Shown piece by piece: positions 1 to 9,189 of a stretch of DNA of 64,000 nucleotides. A program made the position numbers and the translations under genes. The notes under the pieces were generated by a model. It saw only the letters and a list, made by a program, of their open reading frames with translations, was not told the origin of the DNA and made no database searches. The stretch spans positions 62,001 to 126,000 of the forward strand of contig NZ_JAAEDH010000012.1 in NCBI RefSeq assembly GCF_018128965.1, written 5' to 3'. The stretch comes from Plastoroseomonas arctica (GTDB lineage: Bacteria; Pseudomonadota; Alphaproteobacteria; Acetobacterales; Acetobacteraceae). Positions within the stretch are counted from its first letter, which is position 1, and the number at the start of each line of letters is the position of its first letter.

Positions 1-348
1 AATGGCAAGGTCGTGAAGACCGCCGAATTCGGCGCCTTCGTGAACTTCCTCGGCGCCAAGGACGGCCTGGTCCACATCTCCGAGCTCGCCAATGAGCGCG
101 TGTCCAAGACCTCGGACATCGTCAAGGACGGCGATGCGGTGAAGGTCAAGGTCATCGGCTTCGACGAGCGCGGCAAGGTCAAGCTGTCGATGCGCGTCGT
201 CGACCAGGCGACGGGTGCCGACATCACCGAGCAGGTGGGTGCCAAGCGCCCGCGTGCCGAGGGCGAGGGTGCGGAGCGTCCCGAGCGCGGCGAGCGTCCC
301 TTCCGTGGCGAGCGGCGCGACCGCGGCCCGCGCGATGCGGCCGACTGA
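1..348 (+). CDS. pnp: Polyribonucleotide nucleotidyltransferase, C-terminal part (partial at window edge)
   Basis: The reading frame is open at the first base and ends in TGA. About 70 residues form a typical S1 RNA-binding domain ([20 protein letters not shown], then [18 protein letters not shown]), followed by a low-complexity Arg/Glu/Gly-rich tail ending RGPRDAAD. This is the usual C-terminus of alphaproteobacterial PNPase, the 3'-5' phosphorolytic exoribonuclease of the degradosome. The KH domain and the RNase PH cores lie outside the window. Ribosomal protein S1 also carries S1 domains, but a single final S1 domain plus a charged RGE tail fits PNPase better. Confidence 0.8.
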   Translation, partial: NGKVVKTAEFGAFVNFLGAKDGLVHISELANERVSKTSDIVKDGDAVKVKVIGFDERGKVKLSMRVVDQATGADITEQVGAKRPRAEGEGAERPERGERPFRGERRDRGPRDAAD

Positions 349-361
349 CACATGATATCGG

Positions 362-384
362 GGGGCCGGTCTAGGACTGGCCCC
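362..384 (+). terminator. Hairpin after pnp, candidate terminator
   Basis: GGGGCCGGTC and GACTGGCCCC are complementary with one G-T wobble across a TAG loop, 13 bases after the pnp stop. No U-run follows, so intrinsic termination is uncertain. Confidence 0.45.
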
Positions 385-471
385 TCGCGCCCCCCATATC
401 CGACCCTGGACCTCACGCGGCTTTTCCGCATATGTCCGCCATGACTCATTTGTGAATCCCTGGCTCGCAAC

Positions 472-1887
472 GTGGAGCGCCCCTTCTTGAACACCATCAG
501 CCCGATCCGCATGGGCGGCGTGGACGTCCTTCCCCTCGTCGAAGGCGGCAAGGGGGTCTCCGCGTCCAATGGAGCCTCCTGCGGCTCCTGGGCGGCGTCG
601 GGTGGCGTGGGCACGTTCTCCGCGGTCAATGCCGACAGCTATGACGCCGAAGGCCGCGCCATCCCGCAGGAATACCACGGCAAGACGCGCCGCGACCGGC
701 ACGAGGAGCTGGTCGAGTACGGCATCAAGGGCGCGATTGCCCAGGCGCGCGAGGCGCATGAGCGCGCCGGCGGCAAGGGCCGGATCCACGCGAACATCCT
801 TTGGGAGATGGGCGGGGCGGAGCGCGTCGCGCGGGGCATGCTGAAAGGGGCTCGCGGCCTGATCCACGGCATCACCTGCGGCGCGGGCATGCCCTATCGC
901 TTGGCCGATGTCGCGCGCGACTTCGGCGTGCACTACTACCCCATCGTCTCCTCCGCCCGCGCCTTCGCCGCCCTCTGGAAGCGCGCCTACTCCAAGACGC
1001 GGGAGTGGCTGGGCGGCGTGGTCTACGAGGACCCCTGGCTCGCCGGCGGCCATAACGGCCTGTCCAACAGCGAGGACCCGAAGAAGCCCGAGGCGCCCTA
1101 TGCGCGCGTGGCCAAGCTTCGCGCGCAGATGCGCGAGTTCGGCCTGGGTGACGTGCCGATCATCATGGCCGGCGGCGTATGGTGGCTGGAGGAATGGTCC
1201 GACTGGATCGACAATCCCGAGCTCGGCCCGGTGGCGTTCCAGTTCGGCACGCGGCCGCTGCTGACCCAGGAAAGCCCGATCCCCGAGGGCTGGAAGCAGC
1301 GCCTGCTCGGCCTCAAGCCGGGCGACGTGATGCTGCAGCCGTATTCGCCCACGGGCTTCTATTCTTCGGCCGTGAAGAACGAGTACCTGGCGGAGCTGGA
1401 GCAGCGCAACGAGCGCCAGGTCGCCTACACGATGGAGCCGGTCGGCGAGCATCTCACTGAATACGGCGTCGGTCCGCGCAAGCGCCCGGTGTGGCTGGTG
1501 CCGCACGATTTCGGCCGCGTCCGCCGCTGGGAGGCCGAGGGCTTCACCGAGGCCCTGCGCACGCCCGACAACACGCTGATCTTCGTCACGCGCGACAAGG
1601 CGGCGGAGATCCTCAAGGACCAGGTGGATTGCATGGGCTGCCTCAGCCAGTGCCGTTTCTCCAACTGGTCCCAGCACGAGCCGGATTTCACCAACGGGAA
1701 GAAGGCCGATCCGCGCAGCTTCTGCATCCAGAAGACGCTGCAGGACATCGCCCATGGCGGCTCGCTCGAGAACAACCTGATGTTCGCCGGGCACAATGCG
1801 TACCGCTTCGGGTCGGACCCGTTCTACTCGAATGGGTTCATCCCGACGGTAAAGCAGCTGTTCGAACGGATCATGACCGGGCGGTGA
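472..1887 (+). CDS. Nitronate monooxygenase / 2-nitropropane dioxygenase family protein
   Basis: This is a 471-aa TIM-barrel flavoprotein of the nitronate monooxygenase type. Visible are the phosphate-binding region PIIMAGGVWWLEEW around residues 228-241 and the segment around GPVAFQFGTRPLLTQE. The family oxidises alkyl nitronates with FMN, but the physiological substrate is usually unknown. The C-terminal extension with CMGCLSQC (about residues 390-397) is typical of a longer alphaproteobacterial subgroup and could bind metal or form disulfides. The start taken is GTG, because the N-terminal stretch FLNTISPIRMGG is part of the fold. Family assignment is firm; specific substrate is not. Confidence 0.8.
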   Translation: MERPFLNTISPIRMGGVDVLPLVEGGKGVSASNGASCGSWAASGGVGTFSAVNADSYDAEGRAIPQEYHGKTRRDRHEELVEYGIKGAIAQAREAHERAGGKGRIHANILWEMGGAERVARGMLKGARGLIHGITCGAGMPYRLADVARDFGVHYYPIVSSARAFAALWKRAYSKTREWLGGVVYEDPWLAGGHNGLSNSEDPKKPEAPYARVAKLRAQMREFGLGDVPIIMAGGVWWLEEWSDWIDNPELGPVAFQFGTRPLLTQESPIPEGWKQRLLGLKPGDVMLQPYSPTGFYSSAVKNEYLAELEQRNERQVAYTMEPVGEHLTEYGVGPRKRPVWLVPHDFGRVRRWEAEGFTEALRTPDNTLIFVTRDKAAEILKDQVDCMGCLSQCRFSNWSQHEPDFTNGKKADPRSFCIQKTLQDIAHGGSLENNLMFAGHNAYRFGSDPFYSNGFIPTVKQLFERIMTGR

Positions 1888-1953
1888 GCCCGGCGCTTCG
1901 CGCGCCCTGTGTGACCGGCTAGAAGCTTCGGCAAGCATTCCGGAGGAGCCTTC

Positions 1954-2904
1954 ATGCCCGTGTTTCGTCGCGCGTTGCTGGGTAGCGTACTGGCGGCACC
2001 CGCCCTGGCGCAGGGCCTCGCGCGGCCGATCCGCTTCATCGCACCCTATGCGCCCGGCGGCGGGATCGACACCACGGCGCGCCTCCTCGCGGGGCCGATG
2101 GGCGCGAAGCTGGGCCAGCCGCTGATCGTGGAAAACCGGGCCGGGGCGGGCGGCAGCCTCGGCGCGGCTGAGGTCGCGCGCAGCGCGCCCGATGGACATA
2201 CGGTGATGGTCGATGCGCTCGCCCACACCGTGAACCCGCATCTGATCCGCAACCTGCCCTTCGACTACGCGACCGCCTTCACGCCGATCAGCCAGGTTGT
2301 GGTGCTGCCGCAGATCCTGATCGTGCCGAACGCGCTGCCGGCGCGCACGCTGGCGGAGTTCGTGGCCCTGCTCAAGGCGCGACCGGGGGCCTACTCCTAC
2401 GGCTCCTCGGGCAATGCGACGGCGGCGCATCTGGCGTCCGCCCTGTTCCTTGAGCGCGCGCAGGCGGAGATGATCCACGTGCCCTATCGCGGCGGAACCG
2501 CGGCGCTGCCCGACCTGATCGCGGGCACGACGTCGATGATCTTCGCCACCGTCTCCTCAGGCCTGCAGCTGGTGCGCGAGGGCCGCGTGCGCGCGCTGGG
2601 CGTGACCACCACCACCCGCATCGCGCCGCTGCCCGACGTGCCGACCATCGCGGAGCAGGGCTACCCCGGCTACGAGCTGAACGAGTGGAACGGGTTCTAT
2701 GGCCCGGCGGGGATGAGTCCCGCGCTGGTCACGGCTTTCTATGAGGCGCTGCAATTCGCGCTTGCCGATGCGACCGTGCAGGCGCGCCTCGATGCGCTCG
2801 GCGCGATCCCGGTCGGCACCCCGCCGGCCGAATTCGCTACCTATGTGCGCGCGCAACGCGAGGCGATGGGCCGGCTGGTGCGCGAGGCGCGGGTGGAGAT
2901 CTGA
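1954..2904 (+). CDS. Bug/TctC family periplasmic solute-binding protein
   Basis: The 316-aa protein has an N-terminal signal peptide ending near APALAQG, then the Bug-family core: RFIAPYAPGGGIDTTAR, the VENRAGAGG loop, YGSSGNATAAHLAS and HVPYRGGTAAL. Bug proteins bind small carboxylates in the periplasm and can serve tripartite tricarboxylate transporters. A strong Shine-Dalgarno (GGAGGAG) lies 7-13 bases before the ATG. No TctA or TctB membrane subunit is nearby, so it is an orphan binding protein that may be shared by a distant transporter or act in sensing. Ligand cannot be read from sequence. Confidence 0.9.
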   Translation: MPVFRRALLGSVLAAPALAQGLARPIRFIAPYAPGGGIDTTARLLAGPMGAKLGQPLIVENRAGAGGSLGAAEVARSAPDGHTVMVDALAHTVNPHLIRNLPFDYATAFTPISQVVVLPQILIVPNALPARTLAEFVALLKARPGAYSYGSSGNATAAHLASALFLERAQAEMIHVPYRGGTAALPDLIAGTTSMIFATVSSGLQLVREGRVRALGVTTTTRIAPLPDVPTIAEQGYPGYELNEWNGFYGPAGMSPALVTAFYEALQFALADATVQARLDALGAIPVGTPPAEFATYVRAQREAMGRLVREARVEI

Positions 2905-2977
2905 ACCCTCCACGCGCCCGGCATTGTTGGGCGCGCGCTTGCATGCTCTGTTTTCGCTCCGGCGCGGTGGAGGCTTC

Positions 2978-3394
2978 ATGCGGAACGTGGTGTTGATGCT
3001 CGGGCTGCTGGCAGGCTGTGCGGCGCCGGAGGTGGCGACGACCGCGCACCCCTATGATGGTCGCTGGGCGGTGACGCTCACCTGCGCCGCGACACCCTCC
3101 GGCGTGCGCGGCTACGTCTATCAATTCCCCGCCGAAATCCGCGACAGCGTCTTCCGCGGCGAGAACGGGCGCGAGGGATCGCCCGGATGGCTGCTGCTGC
3201 GCGGCCCGATCCGCGCCGACGGCCAGGCCAGGCTGGAAGCGCAGGCGCTGACCGGCGAGGTGGCGAGCACTGCGGGCTACGTCCCAACGGCCACACCCTA
3301 TCGCTACACCGTCGAGGCTCGCTTCCAGCCGCGCAGCGGCCAAGGCCGCCGCATCGAGACGCGCGCCTGCACGGTGGATTTCGCGAAGCAGTAA
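2978..3394 (+). CDS. Small putative lipoprotein of unknown function
   Basis: This 138-aa protein starts MRNVVLMLGLLAGCAAPE, a lipoprotein signal with lipobox LLAGC (Cys14). The mature part contains YDGRWAVTLTC and a run ending TRACTVDF, suggesting a small beta-rich domain with two to three cysteines. ATG 2978 is chosen because longer in-frame starts would bury the lipobox. The gene sits between two Bug genes on the same strand. No family was recognised beyond 'protein with conserved WTVTLxC-like motif'. Confidence 0.7.
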   Translation: MRNVVLMLGLLAGCAAPEVATTAHPYDGRWAVTLTCAATPSGVRGYVYQFPAEIRDSVFRGENGREGSPGWLLLRGPIRADGQARLEAQALTGEVASTAGYVPTATPYRYTVEARFQPRSGQGRRIETRACTVDFAKQ

Positions 3395-3445
3395 CCGCGC
3401 GGCACGCCGCCTGCTTGTCCCCGACCCGTGACGCAGGGAGCGGGC

Positions 3446-4411
3446 ATGATGCGGCGATGGGTCTTGGGGTGGGTCATGGCGCTCGCGCTGCTCTCGCCCG
3501 CGACCGCGCAGGAGCCATGGCCCCGCCGGCCGGTTCGGGTGGTGGTGCCGTTCCTCGCCGGCGGTGGCGCCGATGTGGTGGCGCGTGCCATGGCGCAGGC
3601 GCTCGGCGAACGGCTCGGCCAGCCCTTCGTGGTCGAGAACCGCCCCGGCGGCGCCGGCAATGTCGGCACCGAGGCCGTCGCCCGCGCGGCACCCGATGGC
3701 TACACGATGCTGGTGACGGGGCCGAACCATGCGACCAACCCGCATCTCTTCGCGCGCCTGCCCTTCGATGCGGTGCGCGATTTCGCACCGGTCTCGCTGC
3801 TGACGGGGGCGCCTTATGTGCTGGTCGCGGATCCGGCGCTGCCGCTGCAGGGTTTCGCCGACTTGGTCGCCCTGGCCCGGGCCAGGCCCGGGGCGCTGTC
3901 CTATGGATCCTCCGGCAATGGGTCTGCGGGGCATCTCGCGATGGAGATGATCAAGACGATCACCGGCATCGACATGGTCCACGTGCCCTATCGCGGCAGC
4001 CCGCCCGTGCTGGTGGATCTGATGGCGGGTCGGATCGCGGTGGCGCTGGACAATGTGCTCTCCTCCAGCCCCGGCATCGGGGCCGGGCAACTGCGCGCCC
4101 TGGCGGTGAGTGCCGCGCATCGCGCGCCGACGCTGCCCGACGTGCCGACGCTGGCTGAGCAGGGGCTTGCCGGCTTCGACGTGACGGTGTGGCAGGCCGC
4201 GCTGTTCCCCGCCGGTGTGGATCCCGCGATCGTCGCGCGCGCGAGTGCGGCGATCGCGGCCGGGATGCGCGCTCCGGCGGTTCGGCAGCGGATGGCGGAT
4301 ATCGGCGCGGAGGCGATCGGCGGCACGCCTGCGGAGCTGGCGACCTTCCTGGAAGCGGAGATGGCGCGGTGGGGGGTGGTGATCCGGGCGTCAGGGGCGC
4401 GGCTGGACTGA
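3446..4411 (+). CDS. Bug/TctC family periplasmic solute-binding protein
   Basis: The second Bug protein (321 aa from ATG 3446) has a signal peptide ending LLSPATAQE and the family motifs VVVPFLAGGGADVVAR, VENRPGGAGN, YGSSGNGSAGHLAME and HVPYRGSPPVL. ATG 3446 follows GGGAG at suitable spacing and is preferred over GTG 3428. It is not obviously co-transcribed with the first Bug gene because the lipoprotein gene intervenes. No transporter membrane genes accompany it. Confidence 0.9.
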   Translation: MMRRWVLGWVMALALLSPATAQEPWPRRPVRVVVPFLAGGGADVVARAMAQALGERLGQPFVVENRPGGAGNVGTEAVARAAPDGYTMLVTGPNHATNPHLFARLPFDAVRDFAPVSLLTGAPYVLVADPALPLQGFADLVALARARPGALSYGSSGNGSAGHLAMEMIKTITGIDMVHVPYRGSPPVLVDLMAGRIAVALDNVLSSSPGIGAGQLRALAVSAAHRAPTLPDVPTLAEQGLAGFDVTVWQAALFPAGVDPAIVARASAAIAAGMRAPAVRQRMADIGAEAIGGTPAELATFLEAEMARWGVVIRASGARLD

Positions 4412-4415
4412 GGGT

Positions 4416-5093
4416 TCAGCCCTGCGCCGCGTCGCTGACGATGCGGCCATCGACCAGGTGCACGCGCCGCGTCGCACGCTTCGCGAGCTCCGCATCATGG
4501 GTGACGATGACGACCGCGCGCCCGGCATCGCGCGCAAGCTCGGCGAAGATGTCGAACACGGCGGCGGCGTTCTTGGTGTCGAGGTTGCCGGTCGGCTCGT
4601 CGGCCAGCAGCACGGCGGGGTCGTTCGCGAGTGCGCGCGCGATGGCCACGCGCTGGCGCATGCCGCCTGAGAGCTGGTCCGGCATCTTGGCGCTGTCCGA
4701 ACCCAGGCCGAGACCGGCGAGGATGGTTTGCGCCTTGTCGCGCGCCTCGGCACGGGCGAGCCCGGTGCGGCGGATCGGGATCGCCACATTGTCCAGCGCC
4801 GAGAATTCCGGCAGCAGGAAATGGAACTGGAACACGAAGCCGAACCGCGCGAGGCGGAGAGCAGCCAGCGCATCGCCGGTGAGCCCCGTGGTGTCCTGGC
4901 CTTGCAGCAGCACGCGGCCGCTGCTGGGGCGATCAAGCAGGCCGAGCAGATAGAGCAGCGAGGATTTACCGGAGCCGGAGGGGCCGGTGATGGCGACGAA
5001 CTCGCCGCCCGCGACGGCGAGGGACGCCTCGCTGAGCAGCACCGGGCCTTCGGGCAGGCGGCGGGAAATGGAATCGGCTTCGAGCAGGCTCAC
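4416..5093 (-). CDS. ABC transporter ATP-binding protein (LolD/MacB type)
   Basis: This 225-aa nucleotide-binding domain has Walker A GPSGSGKSS (residues 37-45), signature LSGGMRQRVAIA, Walker B VLLADEPTGNLD and the H-loop VIVTHDAEL. It belongs to the LolD/MacB/FtsE group that energises FtsX-like permeases in lipoprotein or macrolide/lipid export. The start is GTG at 5093, forming a GTGA overlap with the stop of the permease gene. A longer reading frame continues upstream, but it runs inside the permease gene. It is the last gene of a three-gene minus-strand operon. Confidence 0.88.
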   Translation of the reverse strand: MSLLEADSISRRLPEGPVLLSEASLAVAGGEFVAITGPSGSGKSSLLYLLGLLDRPSSGRVLLQGQDTTGLTGDALAALRLARFGFVFQFHFLLPEFSALDNVAIPIRRTGLARAEARDKAQTILAGLGLGSDSAKMPDQLSGGMRQRVAIARALANDPAVLLADEPTGNLDTKNAAAVFDIFAELARDAGRAVVIVTHDAELAKRATRRVHLVDGRIVSDAAQG

Positions 5094-6334
5094 GCCGCGC
5101 CTCGGATGGTCTGCACCGGGTCCAGCCGCGCCGCGCGCCGCGCCGGAATGATGGCGGCCACCGCCGCCGAGACGATCGCAACACCCGAGGCGATCGCGTA
5201 GATCTGCCATTCGCGCGCGAGAATGAACCGGTCATTGCCCGAGGTCGCGCCGCTGCCGAAGCGGATCTGCGCCATGCCTTCGATGATGAGCGCGCCCAGC
5301 GCACATCCCATGGCGGCGCCGATCGCGCCCGCCGCCAAGCCTTGGATCAGGAACAGCACCTGGATGTCGCGCTCCGTGAAGCCCAGCGATTTCAGGATGG
5401 CGATATCGCGCGTCTTCTCGAACACCACGGTAGAGATGACGTTGAAGATGCCGAAGGTGGCCACCAGCAGGATCGCGCCGGTGATGGAAAAGGTGATCGA
5501 ATTCTGGATGGTGAAGACGGTGAGGATGTTGGCGTTCTGCTCCTCCCAGCTTTCGGTTCGCTCGCCGAAGCGGGCCTCGATCATGCGGGCGAGCGGTTCG
5601 GCCTGGCGGACATCCTCAAGGCGGAGGACGATCTGGTTCACGACCGATGGGCGGTCCTGCAGGATCTGGTTCACCTTGAGCAGCGTGTAGGCCTGGGTCT
5701 GGTCGAGGCTGACGATGCCCGTGCGGAAGATGCCCACCACCTTCATCAGCAGCGTAACGCCGCGGGGCGAGACGGCGTTCATGCTGTCGCCGAGCGAGAT
5801 GCCCAGGCGCTCAGCCAATCCGACGCCGATGATGATGCCGTTCGCCGTGGTGCGCAGGTCGTCGAGGCTGCCCTGGGTGATGTCCTTGGCGATGTTCGAC
5901 ACGCGCGGATAGCGCAGCGGGTCGATGCCCGTCACCGTCGCCGAGACGTCGCGCGCGCCATAGCGCATCAGCGCCTGCCCGGTGAGCAGCGGGGCGGCGG
6001 CGGCGCCGGGGATGGCCTCAAGGATCGCCATTCGGTCACCCGGCGCGCGAATGCCGCGGATGCGGTCCTGCGGCCGCAGCCCCGCCAGCGCCACGGCCGC
6101 GCCGGGGTTGGCGAGTTCGGCAGCCTGGGGAAGGGGGCGGCGCAACTCGTCCTTGATCGTGATGTGCGGCTGGACGTCGATGATCTGGCTGATGAAGTAG
6201 GTCTGGAAGCCTCGCATCACCGCGGCCGTGCCGATGAAGAAGCCCACGCCCAGGGCGACGCCCGCGACGCTGACCAGCGTCTGGCGCTTGCGGCGCGCGA
6301 GCATGCCGCGCGCGATGTCGGTGAGCAGACTCAT
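5090..6334 (-). CDS. ABC transporter permease, FtsX/MacB-like
   Basis: The 414-aa protein has the FtsX-type layout: a first TM segment (about 18-40), a large periplasmic domain (about 45-270), and three more TM segments in the C-terminal third, with the helix-bundle region RDIAILKSLGFTERDIQ characteristic of MacB/LolC/LolE permeases. It would pair with the ATPase whose start overlaps its stop and with the adaptor protein encoded 22 bases upstream. Together they resemble an adaptor-permease-ATPase exporter of the MacAB type; cargo is unknown. Confidence 0.88.
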   Translation of the reverse strand: MSLLTDIARGMLARRKRQTLVSVAGVALGVGFFIGTAAVMRGFQTYFISQIIDVQPHITIKDELRRPLPQAAELANPGAAVALAGLRPQDRIRGIRAPGDRMAILEAIPGAAAAPLLTGQALMRYGARDVSATVTGIDPLRYPRVSNIAKDITQGSLDDLRTTANGIIIGVGLAERLGISLGDSMNAVSPRGVTLLMKVVGIFRTGIVSLDQTQAYTLLKVNQILQDRPSVVNQIVLRLEDVRQAEPLARMIEARFGERTESWEEQNANILTVFTIQNSITFSITGAILLVATFGIFNVISTVVFEKTRDIAILKSLGFTERDIQVLFLIQGLAAGAIGAAMGCALGALIIEGMAQIRFGSGATSGNDRFILAREWQIYAIASGVAIVSAAVAAIIPARRAARLDPVQTIRGAA

Positions 6335-6356
6335 CGCGTTGGTATCGCTTGAATCA

Positions 6357-7379
6357 TCAGCGTGCGGGGGCAGCGACGGCGCCGGAGGGGCGCAGGCGCA
6401 CGGCCTGGCCGGTGAGGAGGTCCGCCGGCGGGTTCACCACCACGGATTCGCCGGCGGCCAGCCCGGCGCGGATTTCGACCGCGCGCGGGCCTTGCACGCC
6501 GGACTGGACGGGGCGGCGGATGACGGCCTCCTTCTCGACGAGGAAGACGTGCCCGTCGCGCAGCGCGCCCGGCGGGATGAGGATGGCGTTGGCATCCTCG
6601 CGCAGGATGATGTTGGCCTCGACCGACATGCCGATGCGCAGCGGTGTGTCGTCGGGCAGGGCCAGGCGCACGCGGTAGGATTTTCTGGTCGTGTCGCCGC
6701 GCGGGGTGATCTGGGTGACGGTCGCGGGCAGCGCCTGGCCGGGGAAGGCGTCGGCGCGGAGCAGGGCACGCTGGCCGGGGGCGACGCGGGCGATGTCTTC
6801 CTCATCGACCTCGGCGGTGATGCGCAGCGGGCGGGGTTCGCCGATCCAAAACAGGGCGTCGGGGGTGTCGGCGATCTGGCCGGGTTCGACGTCGCGCCGC
6901 AGCACCATGCCGTCCGCCGGGGCGCGGACCACGTAGTCGTCCAGGCGGCGAAGGGCGGCGTCGGCGAGCGCCCGGGCGGCGCGGGCCTCGCTCTCGGCGC
7001 GATCGAGCGTGGAGCGCGAGGCGATGTCGCGGGAAACCAGCGTGCGGGTGCGCGCGAGGTCTTCGCGGGCGAAGGTGGCGCGGGCCTCGGCTTCGACGGC
7101 GCGCGCTTCGGCCTCACGGTTTTCGAGTTGGGCGAGGGGCTGGCCTTCGGTGACGCGGACGCCTTCCTCGACAAGCACGCGCATGACGCGCGCACGCACG
7201 GATGGGCCGACACGGGCGGACTGGACGGGCTCCACGCTGCCGGTGGCGTAGACGGCCTCGATGGCGGGGCCGCGCGTGGCCATCGCGATGGTGACGGCGG
7301 GGGGAATAAGGCGCCAGGCGGCGAAGGCGCCCACGGCGATGACGCCCAGGAGGGCAGCGATGAGGGTGCGTTTGCGCAT
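6357..7379 (-). CDS. Efflux adaptor / membrane fusion protein (MacA/HlyD-like)
   Basis: The 340-aa protein begins with a TM anchor (about residues 6-24). It then has a short biotinyl-lipoyl-like half domain (ARVMRVLVEEGVRVTEGQPL), a short coiled-coil hairpin rich in Arg/Ala/Glu (about 85-150), the second half motif APADGMVLRRDVEPGQIAD, and the beta-barrel and membrane-proximal domains. This is the periplasmic adaptor of a tripartite exporter. It is first in the operon and starts with ATG. No outer-membrane TolC gene is in the window. Confidence 0.88.
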   Translation of the reverse strand: MRKRTLIAALLGVIAVGAFAAWRLIPPAVTIAMATRGPAIEAVYATGSVEPVQSARVGPSVRARVMRVLVEEGVRVTEGQPLAQLENREAEARAVEAEARATFAREDLARTRTLVSRDIASRSTLDRAESEARAARALADAALRRLDDYVVRAPADGMVLRRDVEPGQIADTPDALFWIGEPRPLRITAEVDEEDIARVAPGQRALLRADAFPGQALPATVTQITPRGDTTRKSYRVRLALPDDTPLRIGMSVEANIILREDANAILIPPGALRDGHVFLVEKEAVIRRPVQSGVQGPRAVEIRAGLAAGESVVVNPPADLLTGQAVRLRPSGAVAAPAR

Positions 7380-7479
7380 GTTGAGAGGTGTTTATCATGA
7401 AGCGCGCCGCGTGCGCGCGGCGTGGCGCGGGGGCGCTTGCGGGGAAAGGGGTGGGGCGGGTATAGGCTGCGGGCTCAGG

Positions 7480-7554
<75 letters not shown>

Positions 7555-7929
7555 TATTTTCCAACGCATTAGCATCAAACCGGTTCTGCTTATTCCGCGG
7601 ACCCTTTTTAGCGGACCCTTTGCGGACCCTGCGGGCATGATCGTGACGAAGCCTACTCACGACCACTGAGAGCGGGCTCGTCGTGCGGTTTTGTATTCGT
7701 CAGCGTTACCCCAACGTGCGCATCAACTGGGATGCCCTAGCGTCGCTTCCCGGCGGACGACGCATTCGCGTCGTGGGCCTGCTAACCGCGCCCCGCCCAT
7801 CCCCGGGGCCGGGAAGGGACGCTTGCGCCGCGCGGCCGGCGAGGAGGATGATCAACAACCCCGATCCGGGCGGGCAGGCGCGCCGAGCCGGCGGCCAGCG
7901 TTCCGGGCGGACGATCCGGAGACCGCGCG
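7555..7929. other. Intergenic region after tRNA-Thr with three GCGGACCCT repeats
   Basis: No gene is supported here. GCGGACCCT occurs at 7597, 7611 and 7622, and a perfect 7-bp stem (ACGACGC/GCGTCGT, loop ATTC) lies at 7757-7774. The position just 3' of a tRNA is a common integration site, but no integrase is adjacent. Confidence 0.5.
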
Positions 7930-9165
7930 GTGACACCGCTACGCTTACCCCTTGCCCTCCTCCTCGCCCTCTCCGGCTCGGCACTCGCGCAGCCGGCCGG
8001 AGAGCCGATCCCGCCCGGCGCGGAGACCAGCCGGCCCGCCCGGGTGGACCAGACCGTCACGCCGCCCCCTATCCCGCGCATCCATAGCCTCTCCCCGCCC
8101 GAGGGAGGCCCGTCCGAGGCCCGCGCCCTCGTGGCGGAAGCCGTCCTCCCCGGCCTCGCGACCCGCTGCCTGCCCGCCACCGGCGATCGCCCGCCCGGGG
8201 GTTACCCCTGGACCCCGCCCCCCGCCCGCGCCGCCGCCACCCGCGTCGTCATCGCCGTGGACGCCTCCGGCTCCATGGCCGGCCGCGCCGGCGGGGAGGT
8301 GAAGATGGAGGCCGCTCGCCGCGCCGCCCGCCGGTTCCTCGAAACTCTCCCGCCCGGTGTTGAGGTCGGCCTCGTCGTCTTTGGCCACCGCGGCAGCCCG
8401 CGGGACGCCGGCCGCGCCGCCTCCTGCGCCGCCGCCGAATCCGTCGTCCCTCTCTCCCCCACCGGCCGCGCCGCCGCCCTCTCCGCCGTGGACAGCCTCC
8501 GTCCCGTCGGCTGGACCCCGCTCGCCGCCGCCATGCGCGCCGCAGCCGCCCAGTTCCGCCCCGCCGAGGTCCCGGGCGAACAGCTCCTCCTCGTCATCTC
8601 GGACGGCATCGAGACTTGCGGCGGCAACCCCGCCGCCGTCGCGCGCGAGATCAGCGAGGGCCCCACCCGTGCCGCCGTGGACATCATCGGCTTCGACATC
8701 CCGGGACGCGACCGCGAGGTGATGGGCGAGGTCGCCCGCGCAGCCCGCGGCTCCTTCGCGCCCGTGACCGACAGTGCCACCGCCGCCCTCGCGATGCGCC
8801 GCTCCGTGGAGGGCACGCTCGCCACCTCCCCGATGGCCCAACCCCCGACGGCATTGGGCCGCCCGACACCACCGGAGGAGTATCGCCGCGGCTTCCGGAT
8901 CGGGCCGCCCCAAAGCTCGGTGGCCGTTGCCTCCTGCATCAACGGCGGCCTCGCCGAGGAGGCGACTCGGCTGGAAATCGCCCTCTCCCGCACTGGCAAC
9001 CCGCCCGCCACCGCGGCCACCGCCCGCGCCTTGATGGAGGAACGTCACCGCGCCGCCCGCACCGCCCTCTCGGACTTCCTCGCCGCGCTCGGCGCCCCGT
9101 CCGGCGGGGCCCTGGCCGCCGCGCGCGAACGCCTCGCTGGTGTCCTGACGGTCTTCGCCCGCTGA
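7930..9165 (+). CDS. Secreted VWA-domain protein
   Basis: The 411-aa protein starts at GTG with a signal peptide (LALLLALSGSALAQP). A von Willebrand factor A domain follows at about residues 104-290, with an intact MIDAS motif DASGSM (Asp111, Ser113, Ser115), a second element VISDGIETCGG and the threonine-containing GWTPLA. Such domains bind metal and partner proteins in the periplasm. The remainder is Pro/Ala-rich with an alpha-helical C-terminus containing ERHRAARTALSDFLA. The codons are extremely C/G-biased, so long antisense frames here are shadows. The partner is unknown, and the gene stands alone between a tRNA and an IS. Confidence 0.82.
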   Translation: MTPLRLPLALLLALSGSALAQPAGEPIPPGAETSRPARVDQTVTPPPIPRIHSLSPPEGGPSEARALVAEAVLPGLATRCLPATGDRPPGGYPWTPPPARAAATRVVIAVDASGSMAGRAGGEVKMEAARRAARRFLETLPPGVEVGLVVFGHRGSPRDAGRAASCAAAESVVPLSPTGRAAALSAVDSLRPVGWTPLAAAMRAAAAQFRPAEVPGEQLLLVISDGIETCGGNPAAVAREISEGPTRAAVDIIGFDIPGRDREVMGEVARAARGSFAPVTDSATAALAMRRSVEGTLATSPMAQPPTALGRPTPPEEYRRGFRIGPPQSSVAVASCINGGLAEEATRLEIALSRTGNPPATAATARALMEERHRAARTALSDFLAALGAPSGGALAAARERLAGVLTVFAR

Positions 9166-9189
9166 TTGCGCCCCTGTCCCCTCCTGCTA

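Noticed and set aside
7945-9048. 367-aa minus-strand frame opposite the VWA gene
   Set aside because: Glycine/alanine/arginine-rich antisense shadow of extreme GC3 codons; no domain content.
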